NCBI GenBank assembly: GCA_039888615.1 | Contig: JBDQQS010000022.1 | Reading direction: 5' to 3' (one strand) | Source: Flavimaribacter sp039888615 | Lineage (GTDB): Bacteria > Pseudomonadota > Alphaproteobacteria > Rhizobiales > Rhizobiaceae | DNA length: 64,000 nucleotides | Part shown: positions 27,664-36,341 of the stretch, piece after piece | Layout of the letters: each line of letters starts with the position of its first letter | Numbering within the stretch: the stretch's first letter is position 1 | Translations under genes and position numbers: made by a program | Notes under the pieces: generated by a model | Databases searched by the model: none | Seen by the model: only the letters and a program-made list of their open reading frames with translations | What the model was told of the DNA's origin: nothing

Positions 27664-30600
27664 TCAGGCCGCTTCGGTCAGCTTTGCCGACATGTCTTCA
27701 GAAAGACCGGCGAAGACGACTTCCGGATGCCCGTCGGGACTGTCGAGAGCCTCGCGAACGAAGGCTTCCGTGCCGACATGCTCCGGTATGATCTGGATGC
27801 CGCGCTCTTCAAACGCCGCGCGAATGCCATCACTGACCATGCCACCGTCCCAAGGCCCCCAATTGATTGCGACGACGAAACAGTCAGGCCGCGAATTGCG
27901 TATGGCCCAGGCAGTTCTGTTGAGCGCTTCGTTGGCCATTGCATAGTCCGCTTGTCCGGGATTGCCGAACCGGCCTGCAATGGAGCTGAAAAGGGCAACG
28001 AATTTCAATGGGTCCATCGAACAACCGGCGAGCAGGGCGTGAATGCCTCTGACCTTTACGGTAAAGACCTTTTTGAACTGCTCCTCGGTCTTGTCCTTGA
28101 TCAGCTTGTCGGCCAACTGGCCGGCGCCGTGAATGATGCCGCTGATCGGTCCCCACTTGCTGCGGACAACGGAGCAGACATGCATCACGGCCGGCATGTC
28201 GGCTACATCGACAGGGTAGTATTCGGCCTCGGAGCCCGCATTTCGGAGGATCGCGAGATTGCTCCGGATTTCCCGGCTCGCGATGATCCGGGCAGCCTGG
28301 CTGGAAATGGATTTCAGCGAAACCTTCCTTCCCTCTGCGGCTGCCATCCGCGACAAGTCTCCGCGGATCTGTTCCTCTGTGGCGGTCGGCGAAATGCCCG
28401 CCGGCGTATCAACGAGCGGGGAACGCCCGAGCAGCGCGAACTTCAGACGCTTCTTTTTGGCGAGTTCGATGACGGTTTGCGCCGTAATGCCGCGACCGCC
28501 GCCCGACACGATGACGACCGAGCCTTCATCGAGCATCTGATGCTGCGAAACCTCGTCCGTCGCGGGTTCGAGGACGCATACCGGAACGAGGCGGCGACCG
28601 TCGGATGTCAGTCCAACCTCGACGTCCTCCCCGCCTTGCAGGATTTCCTCGATCAGCTTCTGAACCGTATCGGGATGAAGATTGCCGTCCTCATCATGAC
28701 GCCGCTCGATGTCGATCGCCTTGCAGGACGCATTCGGCCATTCGTGACGCGCCGTCTTGACCAGGCCTGTCAAGCCGCCCTTGCTTGCGCGGTAGACGTC
28801 CTTCATCGTTCGTCCGAAATCGCCTCCGGTGTCCTGGAGCGTGATGAATGCGCCGCCTTTCGTCGAGAACTCCGGCGCAATTTTCGAAGCGGCGCGCAAG
28901 GCTGCTAGATGCACATCCTCTTTCGACAGGTTCTCCGACAGGCCGCTTGTAACGATAAGGGTGTCGAATTTATCCGCTTCGTCCGGATGGATGATCGAAA
29001 CGTCCAACCCATTCTTGCGCAGCCCGGCCGCCAGAGCATCGGCTACCCGTGGCTCGCAGTTTGTGAGAGCAATCCGCTTGTCGGGTCCAAGCCATCGACT
29101 TTTTTGCCGGCTGGCCTGTTTGTGCTCCAGTTCGACGCGTTGCCGGTAAAGACCGGACCCTGAATAATCCGACTGCCCCAGCGTGACTTTCGTCGCTTCT
29201 TTTGCATCGCTCACCGATACGCCAAGCGGCGCGGCAGAGCCAATTGCGGCTGCGATCTGGTTGAGCGTTCGCAGTTCGGACAGACGCGAGGGCTCAATTT
29301 CAGGCATGTCGGGCATGCGCTCGCGCAGGGTCGAGAGAACCTCGACCTGCTTGATGGAGTCGATGCCGAGTTCGCCTTCGAGATCCATATCGAGGTCGAG
29401 CATTTCAGCGGGATAGCCCGTCTTCTCGGAAACGATGTCGCGAACGATGGCGCTGATATCACCGACGACAGGCATGGCGGCGACAGGCACGGGCGCTTCG
29501 ACTTGCGGCGCAACCTCTGCGGCGGGCGCTGTCGCTATGGGGGCGACCTCCACTGGCGCCGGCGCGGCAGAGCCGATTGCAGCAGCGATCTGGTTGAGGG
29601 TTCGCAGTTCGGACAGACGCGAAGGCTCGATTTCCGGCATGTCGGGCATGCGCTCGCGCAGGGTCGAGAGGACCTCGACCTGCTTGATGGAGTCGATGCC
29701 CAGTTCGCCTTCCAGATCCATGTCGAGATCGAGCATTTCGGCAGGATAGCCGGTCTTCTCGGAGACGATGTCGCGAACGATGGCGCTGATATCACCGACG
29801 ACGGGCATGGCGGCGACAGGCACGGGCGCTTCAACTTGCGGCGCGACCTCTGCGGCGGGCGCCGGCGCAACAGGGGCGACCTCCACTGGCGCCGGCGCGG
29901 CAGAGCCGATTGCAGCAGCAATCTGGTTGAGGGTTCGCAGTTCGGACAGACGCGAAGGCTCGATTTCCGGCATGTCGGGCATGCGCTCGCGCAGGGTCGA
30001 GAGGACCTCGACCTGCTTGATGGAGTCGATGCCAAGTTCGCCTTCGAGATCCATGTCGAGATCGAGCATTTCGGCAGGGTATCCGGTCTTCTCGGAGACG
30101 ATGTCGCGAACGATGGCGCTGACATCACCGACGACGGACGCAGGCGCGGCTGCGACAGGCGCTGGCGCTTCGACTTGCTGCGCAACCTCTGCGGCGGGCG
30201 CTGTCGCTATGGGGGCGACCTCCACTGGCGCCGGCGCGGCAGAGCCGATTGCTGCGGCGATCTGGTTGAGGGTTCGCAGTTCGGACAGACGCGAAGGCTC
30301 GATTTCCGGCATGTCGGGCATGCGCTCGCGCAGGGTCGAAAGGACCTCGACCTGCTTGATGGAGTCGATGCCGAGTTCGCCTTCGAGATCCATGTCAAGG
30401 TCAAGCATTTCAGCAGGATAACCAGTCTTCTCGGAGACAATGTCGCGAACGATGGCGCTGACATCACCGACGACGGACGCAGGCGCGGCTGCGACAGGCG
30501 CTGGCGCTTCGATTTGCTGCGCAACGATCTCTGCGGCGGGCGCTGGCGCCACGGAGGCGACCTGTGCTGGCGCGGTCACAGCGCCTCCGATTGCAGCGGC

Positions 30601-33600
30601 GATCTGGTTGAGGGTTCGCAGTTCGGACAGACGCGAAGGCTCGATTTCCAGCATGTCGGGCATGCGCTCGCGCAGGGTCGAAAGGACCTCGACCTGCTTG
30701 ATGGAATCGATGCCGAGTTCGCCTTCCAGATCCATGTCGAGGTCGAGCATTTCAGCGGGATAACCAGTCTTCTCCGAGACAATGTCGCGCACGATGGCGC
30801 TGACGTCATTGGCGACCGCAGCCGGAGACGCGGCAACGGGCGCGGGCGCCGGAGCTACGGGAGCAGGCGTCGCTGCGACAGGAACAGGCGCAGCGGGAGG
30901 CGTCGGCGCCGCTAGTGGCTGCGCCACAGGTAGAACCGCAGATTGACCTGCAGTCGTTTGCACCGTTTCAGTCGTTCCAGTCACTTCCAGCACTGCGCTT
31001 TCCTTCCGTACGGGCGCTTCTGCCTCCCGCTTCTCAACTTTCGGCGGATAGGGTTTCCGGTAGTTCGCGCCATTCAGATAAAGGGCGTGTTTCTTCGGAA
31101 CGGGCAGCGGCGCCGGCGCCGGCGCCTCCTTGAAGAGGAAGTCGGTCTGGACCGGCAATCCCGACACACACAGTCTGCCGACGGCGCGCATCAAAGCCTT
31201 CATTCCGTTTTCGCGCCCATCGTCGAGCGCCACGCTGACATGCGGTTTGTCGGCCAGGATCTGGCCAATCAACTTGGTAAGGACGGATTTCGGGCCGACT
31301 TCGATGAATGTCCTCACGCCGTCCGCATGCATGTGCTCGATCGTTTCGCGAAACCGGACCGGTTTCGCGATCTGTTCGGCCACGATTTCAATGATTGACT
31401 CCACGTTGCTGGGGTAAGGCGACGCCGTTGTGTTCGCATAGACGGGAATGGAAGGTTCATGCACGCCTTGACCGGCAATGACGGAATGGACGATCCGCGC
31501 CGCGGCCGCGACGATCGGCGAATGAAACGCCGTCGATACCGGCAACTCCCTGACTTGCAGCTTCATCGCCACCAGCCGCTCGGCGACTACCGCTAAAGCA
31601 GCTTTTGTTCCTGACAGGATCACTTGCCCGGGACTGTTGTCATTCGCAATGACCACCTCTCCATTGGCCGCCGAAAGAACCGGTTCAACGGTTTCCTTGC
31701 CCGCCATGACCGCAAGCATGCCAGCGTCGGCGCCGCTTGCGACCTGGGCCATTGCTCCTCCACGGCCGTGCGCGATCTTGACGACCGAAGCTTCATTGAA
31801 GACACCGGCGGAATGAAGCGCCATGAGTTCACCGAAACTGTGACCGGTGACGACCGCTGGCAGGATTCCGAGACCGGCAAGCACCGACATGTGTGACAAC
31901 GCCATGGCCGCAATGGCCGGTTGGGCGTTTTGGGTCGCCGTCAGTCGCTTGAGCTGGTCTGCGCGTTTTGCGTCGTCGAAGGGTTCGGGGCAGAAAACCA
32001 CCTTCGATGGCAGTTCGAGACCTTCAGGCGTCGCCGCGTCGGTGTGTTCCCATGCTTCACGGGCACAGTCGAACTGCATGGCGAGGTCGCCGCCCATGCC
32101 GAGATACTGACTGCCTTGCCCCGAGAAGACGAAGCCGATTTGGCCGGGTTGGGTCGGGCCGGTTTCGAAAGTTACGTCAGGCGTGGAAAAGGGCTTGGCT
32201 TTTTCGACAATTGGCAAAACAGCGCCGACCGTCTGTTTCAGCTCATCGAGAGAGGACGCGACGATGGAAAGTCGGAACTGGTCCGCTGCCTTGAAGGCGT
32301 GCAACGTTTCCTGAGAATGATGCGGCAGGTCGGCGTCGGCGGCTATGGATGCGACGCGCCCTTCGATGCTTTCGCGCAAACTTTCCGCAGACGAGGCGGA
32401 GAACAGGAAAAGTTCGGCAGGCGAAGTCCGGTATTTGGCGGGGCGTTGTCCCGCGCCCGTGTATTCTTCGAGAGCGACATGGAAATTCGAACCGCCGAAG
32501 CCAAAGGAACTCACGGACGCCCGACGCGGCGGCTCCCCTTCCGCCTTGAACCACGGCAAGGCTTTCGTGTTGAGATAGAAGGGCGAGTCCTCTATTGCGA
32601 GCTTGGGATTAGGCTTGTTGATGTTGACTGTCGGCGGCAGAACCTTGTGATGCAGCGCCAGGACGGCCTTGATAAGTCCAGCGGCGCCGGCCGCAGACTT
32701 GGTGTGTCCGATCTGGGATTTCACCGATCCGAGCGCGCACCAGGCTTTGGAGCCATCCGCTGCGGCGTTGAAGGTTTCTGACAGCCCGTTAAATTCCGCT
32801 GCGTCCCCGGCGCGCGTGCCGGTGCCGTGCGCTTCGATGAGCTCGACAGTCCTCGGGGAGTACCCCGCCATTTCGTAGGCGCGTTTCAAAGCCAGAGCCT
32901 GCCCGCCGGCGCGCGGCGCATAGACGGCGGTTCCCGAGCCATCCGACGATGATCCAATGCCGCTGATGACGCCGTAGATCGTATTGCCGTCGCGTTCCGC
33001 GTCCTCAAGCCGGCGCAGCGCCAGAATGCCACAGCCCTCGCCCATCAGCGTTCCATCGGCGTCGTCCGAGAATGGCCGGCAATAGCCGGTCGGCGACATC
33101 GCCGGAGTCTTCGAAAAACACATATACATGAATATGTTGTTGAGTGCGTCGGAGCCGCCCGTCAGAACCAGATCGGAATCACCGAGCCAAAGTTCCTGCA
33201 TCGCGTATTTGACGGCGGCCAACGAGCTGGCGCATGCAGCGTCGGCGGTCATGTTCGTGCCGTTCAGGTTCAGACGATTGGCGATGCGCCCGGCGACCAC
33301 ATTGCCGAGAAGTCCGGGGAATGTGCTTTCATTCCACTCCCCGTAGTGGCTCGAAATGTTCTCTGCGATCCGACCAGCCTCGTCTTCCGATATGCCGGCT
33401 TCCTTCATGGCTTTCAGCCATATCGGGCGGTTCAGTCTGCTGGCCATGTCTCCGATGAGTTCAGTCCCTGCGGCGACGCCGAGAATGACGCTGGTCCGGT
33501 CGGTGTCGAACTTGTCGAAAGAAGTTCGCGTAGCCTCAGCCAACACCCGTTTGGCGACGTAGAGCGCGATGAGTTGCACCGTGTCAGTCGTCTGCACCAC

Positions 33601-33864
33601 CGCAGGCGCAGTGCCAAACTCAATTGGATCAAATGCAAACGATGGAATGAAAGCGCCGCGCTTCGAGTAGGTCATGTCCGGCGTTTTGGGATCCGGATCG
33701 TAGTAATCCTCAACGCGCCAATGGGTTTCCGGCACGTCGGACGTAACGTCGCGCGCCTCGAGAATATCGCGCCAGTAGCCTATGTCCGTGCCGCGGCCCG
33801 GGAACATGGAGCCAAGCCCAACAATTGCAATCGGTGTGTGCAGTCTCGTTTTCTCGCTGGACAT
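27664..33864 (-). CDS. PUFA-synthase-like subunit: KS-MAT-ACPx5-KR (PfaA/Pfa2 type)
   Basis: A 2066-residue multidomain subunit that condenses malonyl units and reduces the keto group. Ketosynthase is residues 10-470 (Cys211 in DAACASS, His346 in EAHGTGT, His387 in IGHTKSAAG). The malonyl-acyltransferase is about 575-880 (Ser676 in GHSFGE, His781 in AFHSP, compatible with malonyl). A Pro/Ala-rich linker follows to 1017. Five acyl-carrier domains have phosphopantetheine serines in LGIDSIK at 1054, 1168, 1281, 1392 and 1503. The ketoreductase region is 1560-2060, with GGGRGIT at 1788-1794 and catalytic Tyr1974 in QADYAMAN. AGGAGT lies seven bases before the ATG. Second gene of the operon. Unlike canonical PfaA it stops after KR and lacks the C-terminal dehydratase, which is fused to the next protein. 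Confidence 0.9.
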   Translation of the reverse strand: MSSEKTRLHTPIAIVGLGSMFPGRGTDIGYWRDILEARDVTSDVPETHWRVEDYYDPDPKTPDMTYSKRGAFIPSFAFDPIEFGTAPAVVQTTDTVQLIALYVAKRVLAEATRTSFDKFDTDRTSVILGVAAGTELIGDMASRLNRPIWLKAMKEAGISEDEAGRIAENISSHYGEWNESTFPGLLGNVVAGRIANRLNLNGTNMTADAACASSLAAVKYAMQELWLGDSDLVLTGGSDALNNIFMYMCFSKTPAMSPTGYCRPFSDDADGTLMGEGCGILALRRLEDAERDGNTIYGVISGIGSSSDGSGTAVYAPRAGGQALALKRAYEMAGYSPRTVELIEAHGTGTRAGDAAEFNGLSETFNAAADGSKAWCALGSVKSQIGHTKSAAGAAGLIKAVLALHHKVLPPTVNINKPNPKLAIEDSPFYLNTKALPWFKAEGEPPRRASVSSFGFGGSNFHVALEEYTGAGQRPAKYRTSPAELFLFSASSAESLRESIEGRVASIAADADLPHHSQETLHAFKAADQFRLSIVASSLDELKQTVGAVLPIVEKAKPFSTPDVTFETGPTQPGQIGFVFSGQGSQYLGMGGDLAMQFDCAREAWEHTDAATPEGLELPSKVVFCPEPFDDAKRADQLKRLTATQNAQPAIAAMALSHMSVLAGLGILPAVVTGHSFGELMALHSAGVFNEASVVKIAHGRGGAMAQVASGADAGMLAVMAGKETVEPVLSAANGEVVIANDNSPGQVILSGTKAALAVVAERLVAMKLQVRELPVSTAFHSPIVAAAARIVHSVIAGQGVHEPSIPVYANTTASPYPSNVESIIEIVAEQIAKPVRFRETIEHMHADGVRTFIEVGPKSVLTKLIGQILADKPHVSVALDDGRENGMKALMRAVGRLCVSGLPVQTDFLFKEAPAPAPLPVPKKHALYLNGANYRKPYPPKVEKREAEAPVRKESAVLEVTGTTETVQTTAGQSAVLPVAQPLAAPTPPAAPVPVAATPAPVAPAPAPVAASPAAVANDVSAIVRDIVSEKTGYPAEMLDLDMDLEGELGIDSIKQVEVLSTLRERMPDMLEIEPSRLSELRTLNQIAAAIGGAVTAPAQVASVAPAPAAEIVAQQIEAPAPVAAAPASVVGDVSAIVRDIVSEKTGYPAEMLDLDMDLEGELGIDSIKQVEVLSTLRERMPDMPEIEPSRLSELRTLNQIAAAIGSAAPAPVEVAPIATAPAAEVAQQVEAPAPVAAAPASVVGDVSAIVRDIVSEKTGYPAEMLDLDMDLEGELGIDSIKQVEVLSTLRERMPDMPEIEPSRLSELRTLNQIAAAIGSAAPAPVEVAPVAPAPAAEVAPQVEAPVPVAAMPVVGDISAIVRDIVSEKTGYPAEMLDLDMDLEGELGIDSIKQVEVLSTLRERMPDMPEIEPSRLSELRTLNQIAAAIGSAAPAPVEVAPIATAPAAEVAPQVEAPVPVAAMPVVGDISAIVRDIVSEKTGYPAEMLDLDMDLEGELGIDSIKQVEVLSTLRERMPDMPEIEPSRLSELRTLNQIAAAIGSAAPLGVSVSDAKEATKVTLGQSDYSGSGLYRQRVELEHKQASRQKSRWLGPDKRIALTNCEPRVADALAAGLRKNGLDVSIIHPDEADKFDTLIVTSGLSENLSKEDVHLAALRAASKIAPEFSTKGGAFITLQDTGGDFGRTMKDVYRASKGGLTGLVKTARHEWPNASCKAIDIERRHDEDGNLHPDTVQKLIEEILQGGEDVEVGLTSDGRRLVPVCVLEPATDEVSQHQMLDEGSVVIVSGGGRGITAQTVIELAKKKRLKFALLGRSPLVDTPAGISPTATEEQIRGDLSRMAAAEGRKVSLKSISSQAARIIASREIRSNLAILRNAGSEAEYYPVDVADMPAVMHVCSVVRSKWGPISGIIHGAGQLADKLIKDKTEEQFKKVFTVKVRGIHALLAGCSMDPLKFVALFSSIAGRFGNPGQADYAMANEALNRTAWAIRNSRPDCFVVAINWGPWDGGMVSDGIRAAFEERGIQIIPEHVGTEAFVREALDSPDGHPEVVFAGLSEDMSAKLTEAA
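29236..30813 (-). repeat. Five tandem ACP-encoding units of 333-342 bases
   Basis: The DNA encoding residues about 1018-1543 of the KS-MAT-ACP-KR subunit is a tandem array. Each unit encodes one ACP plus a Pro/Ala/Val linker; unit lengths are 114, 113, 111 and 111 codons between serines. Protein sequence of the ACP core is nearly invariant (MLEIEP in the first, MPEIEP in the rest). Linkers vary more, indicating recent duplication or gene conversion. Multiple ACPs are typical of Pfa synthases and raise flux. Confidence 0.9.
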
Positions 33865-33901
33865 TTTGATTACTCCTGTTGAACTAACTTTTTGTCCGGC
33901 C

Positions 33902-35596
33902 TTATCGAATGAGCGTCAGCCGTCGTGGTGAGAACGTTAACAATGCAGAGGGCATTTCGACGCCCGCCGCCCTTAGCTGGTGCATTCTGGTGACCACGCA
34001 TGCGCCTTCCAGCAGGTTGAGCGCCACCTGACCGACGGTCCGGTTTTCCATTGGCTCCAGGAAAGAGCCCCGGACCCAGTCGTTGAAGGATCCCATCGCC
34101 GGCCCGCACCAGATCTGATAGTCGATGCGTCGGTCTTCATTTCCTTCACGCGCCCACTGCGCCCCCATGAACAGGTAGCGGCGGAACACCAGCGCCAATT
34201 GTTGTTTCGGATTCGTATCCGCCATCTCGGCAAGAGCCGGATTGGAGTCGGCGTAATGCGCGCGTGTGCGGGCCCAGGCCTGGGAAAAACTCTCCAGGAA
34301 AATCTGACGTTCGAGCCATTGCTGATCTTTTTCAGGCAAATCGCCGAATGCGTCGTAGCGGCGGTAGATTTCATAAAGTCGCTGCGCCTTGACGGGAAAC
34401 ATGGATCCTTTCTTCAGCACCTGGACCTTCACGCCTCTTTCGAACATGTCGGCGGCCGGCGCCATCATGACGTCGGCGAGATCGCAGTCAGCAAGAAGCT
34501 GCTTTCCCGATTCAGAAAGTCCGGATTCGACGCAGGCCTGGTTTACCGATCCTGTCAGGACGTAGTCAGCCCCCATCTGGAACGCGCTTGCCACAGCCTC
34601 CGGCGTTCCAAGACCGCCGCCTGCGCCAAGGCGAACGGGTCGATCGAATGCGTGTTTCTCGACAAGGCTGTTCCTCAAGGCGGCAATGGCTGGGAAAAGA
34701 GCCTGAAGTGGACGATTGTCGGTATGTCCACCAGAGTCGGCTTCGACGGATATGTCTTCGGCCACCGGCAACCGGCTTTGAAGTTCTGCCTGGAGTTCGG
34801 TGATGCGACCGGCCGCCGCCAGTTCACGAAGAATATCGGTCGGCGGCGGCGCCATGAACTGGGCGGCCACCTCCGGCCGCGAGACCTTTGCAAAGACATG
34901 ATTGCTTCTCTCGATCTCGCCATTCGGATTCAGCGTCAGGCCATTGGCTGCGTAACGCACGATTTCTGGAGAAAGCTTCATGAAAGCCGACGCCGAGACC
35001 CTGGAAACCCCGTGGTCGAGATACAGATCGACGACCTCGCGCTCACGTTCGGGGCGGTCCGGCGCGTGGATGAGGTTTGATCCCCAGGGCGCGCCAGCGT
35101 CGACGCCGGCTTTGATTTCATCGAGGGCTTCTGCGATTACGGGCGGCCGCAAGCCGGCTGCGCCAAAAAACCCCAACAATCCGTGCTTGCTGGCGGCTAC
35201 GACCATCCGCGCAGTCGTAATCCCGCGCGCCATCGCTCCGACGACATAGGGAAAACGACAATTGTGGGCCGTGGTGAAGTATCGACCCCCAAGCCACTCC
35301 GGATATTGCGTCGGCAAAACGGCAATCAGTGAAGCGTTGGCGTCCATTGCGGACGGCTCATGCAAGGCTTTGGCGGAGGCTTCTACAGCTTCGGCATAGA
35401 CTTCATTATCCTCCAGACCGACCGCAAATCTGCCATGAGACGTCTTGAAAACCCCGACAGGCTTCCGAAAGTTAACAATGTCTGCAATTTTTGGGTGCAA
35501 CAGCGCCTTGATCCCAAGACCGTCTTTTACATCCAACTCCAGTTGATCGGCGTCTTTGTAGCGCCCGCCCTGCGCTTTATCAAAGTTCTTATTCAA
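33902..35596 (-). CDS. PfaD-like trans enoyl reductase of the PUFA-type synthase
   Basis: A 564-residue flavoprotein of the nitronate-monooxygenase/FabK-like group, specifically PfaD-like, expected to reduce enoyl-ACP intermediates in trans. Key signs are GGRYFTTAHNCRFPYVVGAMA (in part, near 103-123), the family motif SGGHTDNRP at 288-296 with His291, and GAGGGLGTP at 325-332. It is followed by a long C-terminal helical region (GSMFPVKAQRLYEIYRRYD, FRRYLFMGAQWA). The start is TTG at 35596; GGAGG lies 11 bases upstream, and the next in-frame ATG would delete about 80 residues. First gene of the operon, 37 bases before the KS-MAT gene. The order reductase, PfaA-type, PfaC-type matches myxobacterial pfa1-pfa2-pfa3 rather than the gammaproteobacterial pfaABCD order. 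Confidence 0.88.
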   Translation of the reverse strand: MNKNFDKAQGGRYKDADQLELDVKDGLGIKALLHPKIADIVNFRKPVGVFKTSHGRFAVGLEDNEVYAEAVEASAKALHEPSAMDANASLIAVLPTQYPEWLGGRYFTTAHNCRFPYVVGAMARGITTARMVVAASKHGLLGFFGAAGLRPPVIAEALDEIKAGVDAGAPWGSNLIHAPDRPEREREVVDLYLDHGVSRVSASAFMKLSPEIVRYAANGLTLNPNGEIERSNHVFAKVSRPEVAAQFMAPPPTDILRELAAAGRITELQAELQSRLPVAEDISVEADSGGHTDNRPLQALFPAIAALRNSLVEKHAFDRPVRLGAGGGLGTPEAVASAFQMGADYVLTGSVNQACVESGLSESGKQLLADCDLADVMMAPAADMFERGVKVQVLKKGSMFPVKAQRLYEIYRRYDAFGDLPEKDQQWLERQIFLESFSQAWARTRAHYADSNPALAEMADTNPKQQLALVFRRYLFMGAQWAREGNEDRRIDYQIWCGPAMGSFNDWVRGSFLEPMENRTVGQVALNLLEGACVVTRMHQLRAAGVEMPSALLTFSPRRLTLIR

Positions 35597-35645
35597 ATGC
35601 GTCTCAGCCTCCAGTTATATTACCTGGGCGCACAAGTATCTAAAC

Positions 35646-35668
35646 TCCATAAATATACAATATATGGA
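35646..35668. promoter_or_regulatory. Dyad TCCATA-N11-TATGGA upstream of the reductase gene
   Basis: A 23-base near-palindrome with six-base outer arms, 50-72 bases before the TTG start of the enoyl reductase. It could be an operator or a structure in the leader. Local AT-richness lowers the significance. Confidence 0.3.
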
Positions 35669-35710
35669 TTATTAATCTATTATATTCACCGTCTTCATAT
35701 ATAATGTACA

Positions 35711-35730
35711 TGTTAATTCCTGTTTTAACA
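35711..35730. promoter_or_regulatory. 20-base dyad TGTTAA-N8-TTAACA
   Basis: Perfect six-base arms around eight bases, total length 20, about 115 bases upstream of the synthase operon start. Length and symmetry resemble dimeric regulator sites, including lux-box-sized sites, but the sequence does not match a known consensus I can recall. Confidence 0.3.
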
Positions 35731-35790
35731 AGCACTATAAATGCGATTCTTAGTTGTTTATTAATCCTTGAAATTTGCATAAAATTTTAT

Positions 35791-35819
35791 AATTTAACTT
35801 ATTAAGTGTATCGAGTCAA
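35791..35819 (-). promoter_or_regulatory. Candidate promoter of the synthase operon
   Basis: On the minus strand TTGACT (35814-35819) and TAAATT (35791-35796) are separated by 17 bases. The first box matches the sigma-70 -35 consensus at five of six positions, the second the -10 at four of six. This would give a leader of nearly 190 bases containing both dyads. Confidence 0.3.
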
Positions 35820-36341
35820 CTCAATCAACCATAAATTTGTCACCTCCCCCTACCCGATCATACCTATTCAGTGACTGGCCTTTGATCGGCGCGCATATTC
35901 ACGAGAGCATATCAACGCGCCTGCATCGATGAATTGCCCGTAAAAGGGCTGGGTAATTTCCCAATGAAAGCAGGAGGTTGGATATCTCAGTTTTTTGACT
36001 GGGCCACCCAGCGCACTTAATGCCGTAAGAACCAAATGGATATATCTCATGGTCTACGACTTGGCCTCTGGCCGGGACGGAGAGATGCGCATGCGATCGA
36101 AAATCACGCGGCTGGCGAACGAACAGCCTGGCGCTGTAATCCGGAAACAGGAACCCGGGATCACTCCATAAACGCCAATTCTCTACGATCGACACATTGA
36201 CGCCTTACCCGTAAAAATTGATACCGGGTATTTCGTCAGGCTGCATGACGCCCCAGTCCTTTCATCCGACCCACGATAACCATTCTCTCTTGGTCCGATC
36301 TCGGTTAAAGCTCTCGCATAATGCAAAGAGGAAATCCGGCC

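Larger units (their letters stand above)
35597..36341. other. AT-rich regulatory region upstream of the synthase operon
   Basis: About 745 bases. Bases 35,620-35,840 are strongly AT-rich and carry two dyads and a candidate promoter. A leftward 98-codon frame (35,899-36,195) reads partly protein-like (LFVRQPRDFRSHAHLSVPARG) but I recognise no family. Just right of the AT-rich part, a perfect Shine-Dalgarno GGAGGTGA precedes a three-codon frame. Confidence 0.45.

Noticed and set aside
29236..30813. CRISPR or other non-coding repeat array
   Set aside because: Units are over 300 bases, in frame, and encode ACP domains with the LGIDSIK serine motif.
29503..30915. Rightward 470-codon frame over the ACP array, apparently repetitive
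   Set aside because: The repetition simply reflects the tandem ACP DNA on the minus strand; no independent coding evidence.
35899..36195. 98-codon leftward frame upstream of the synthase operon
   Set aside because: It looks partly protein-like but has no recognised family, a GTG start and no good ribosome site; kept only as a note in the intergenic entry.
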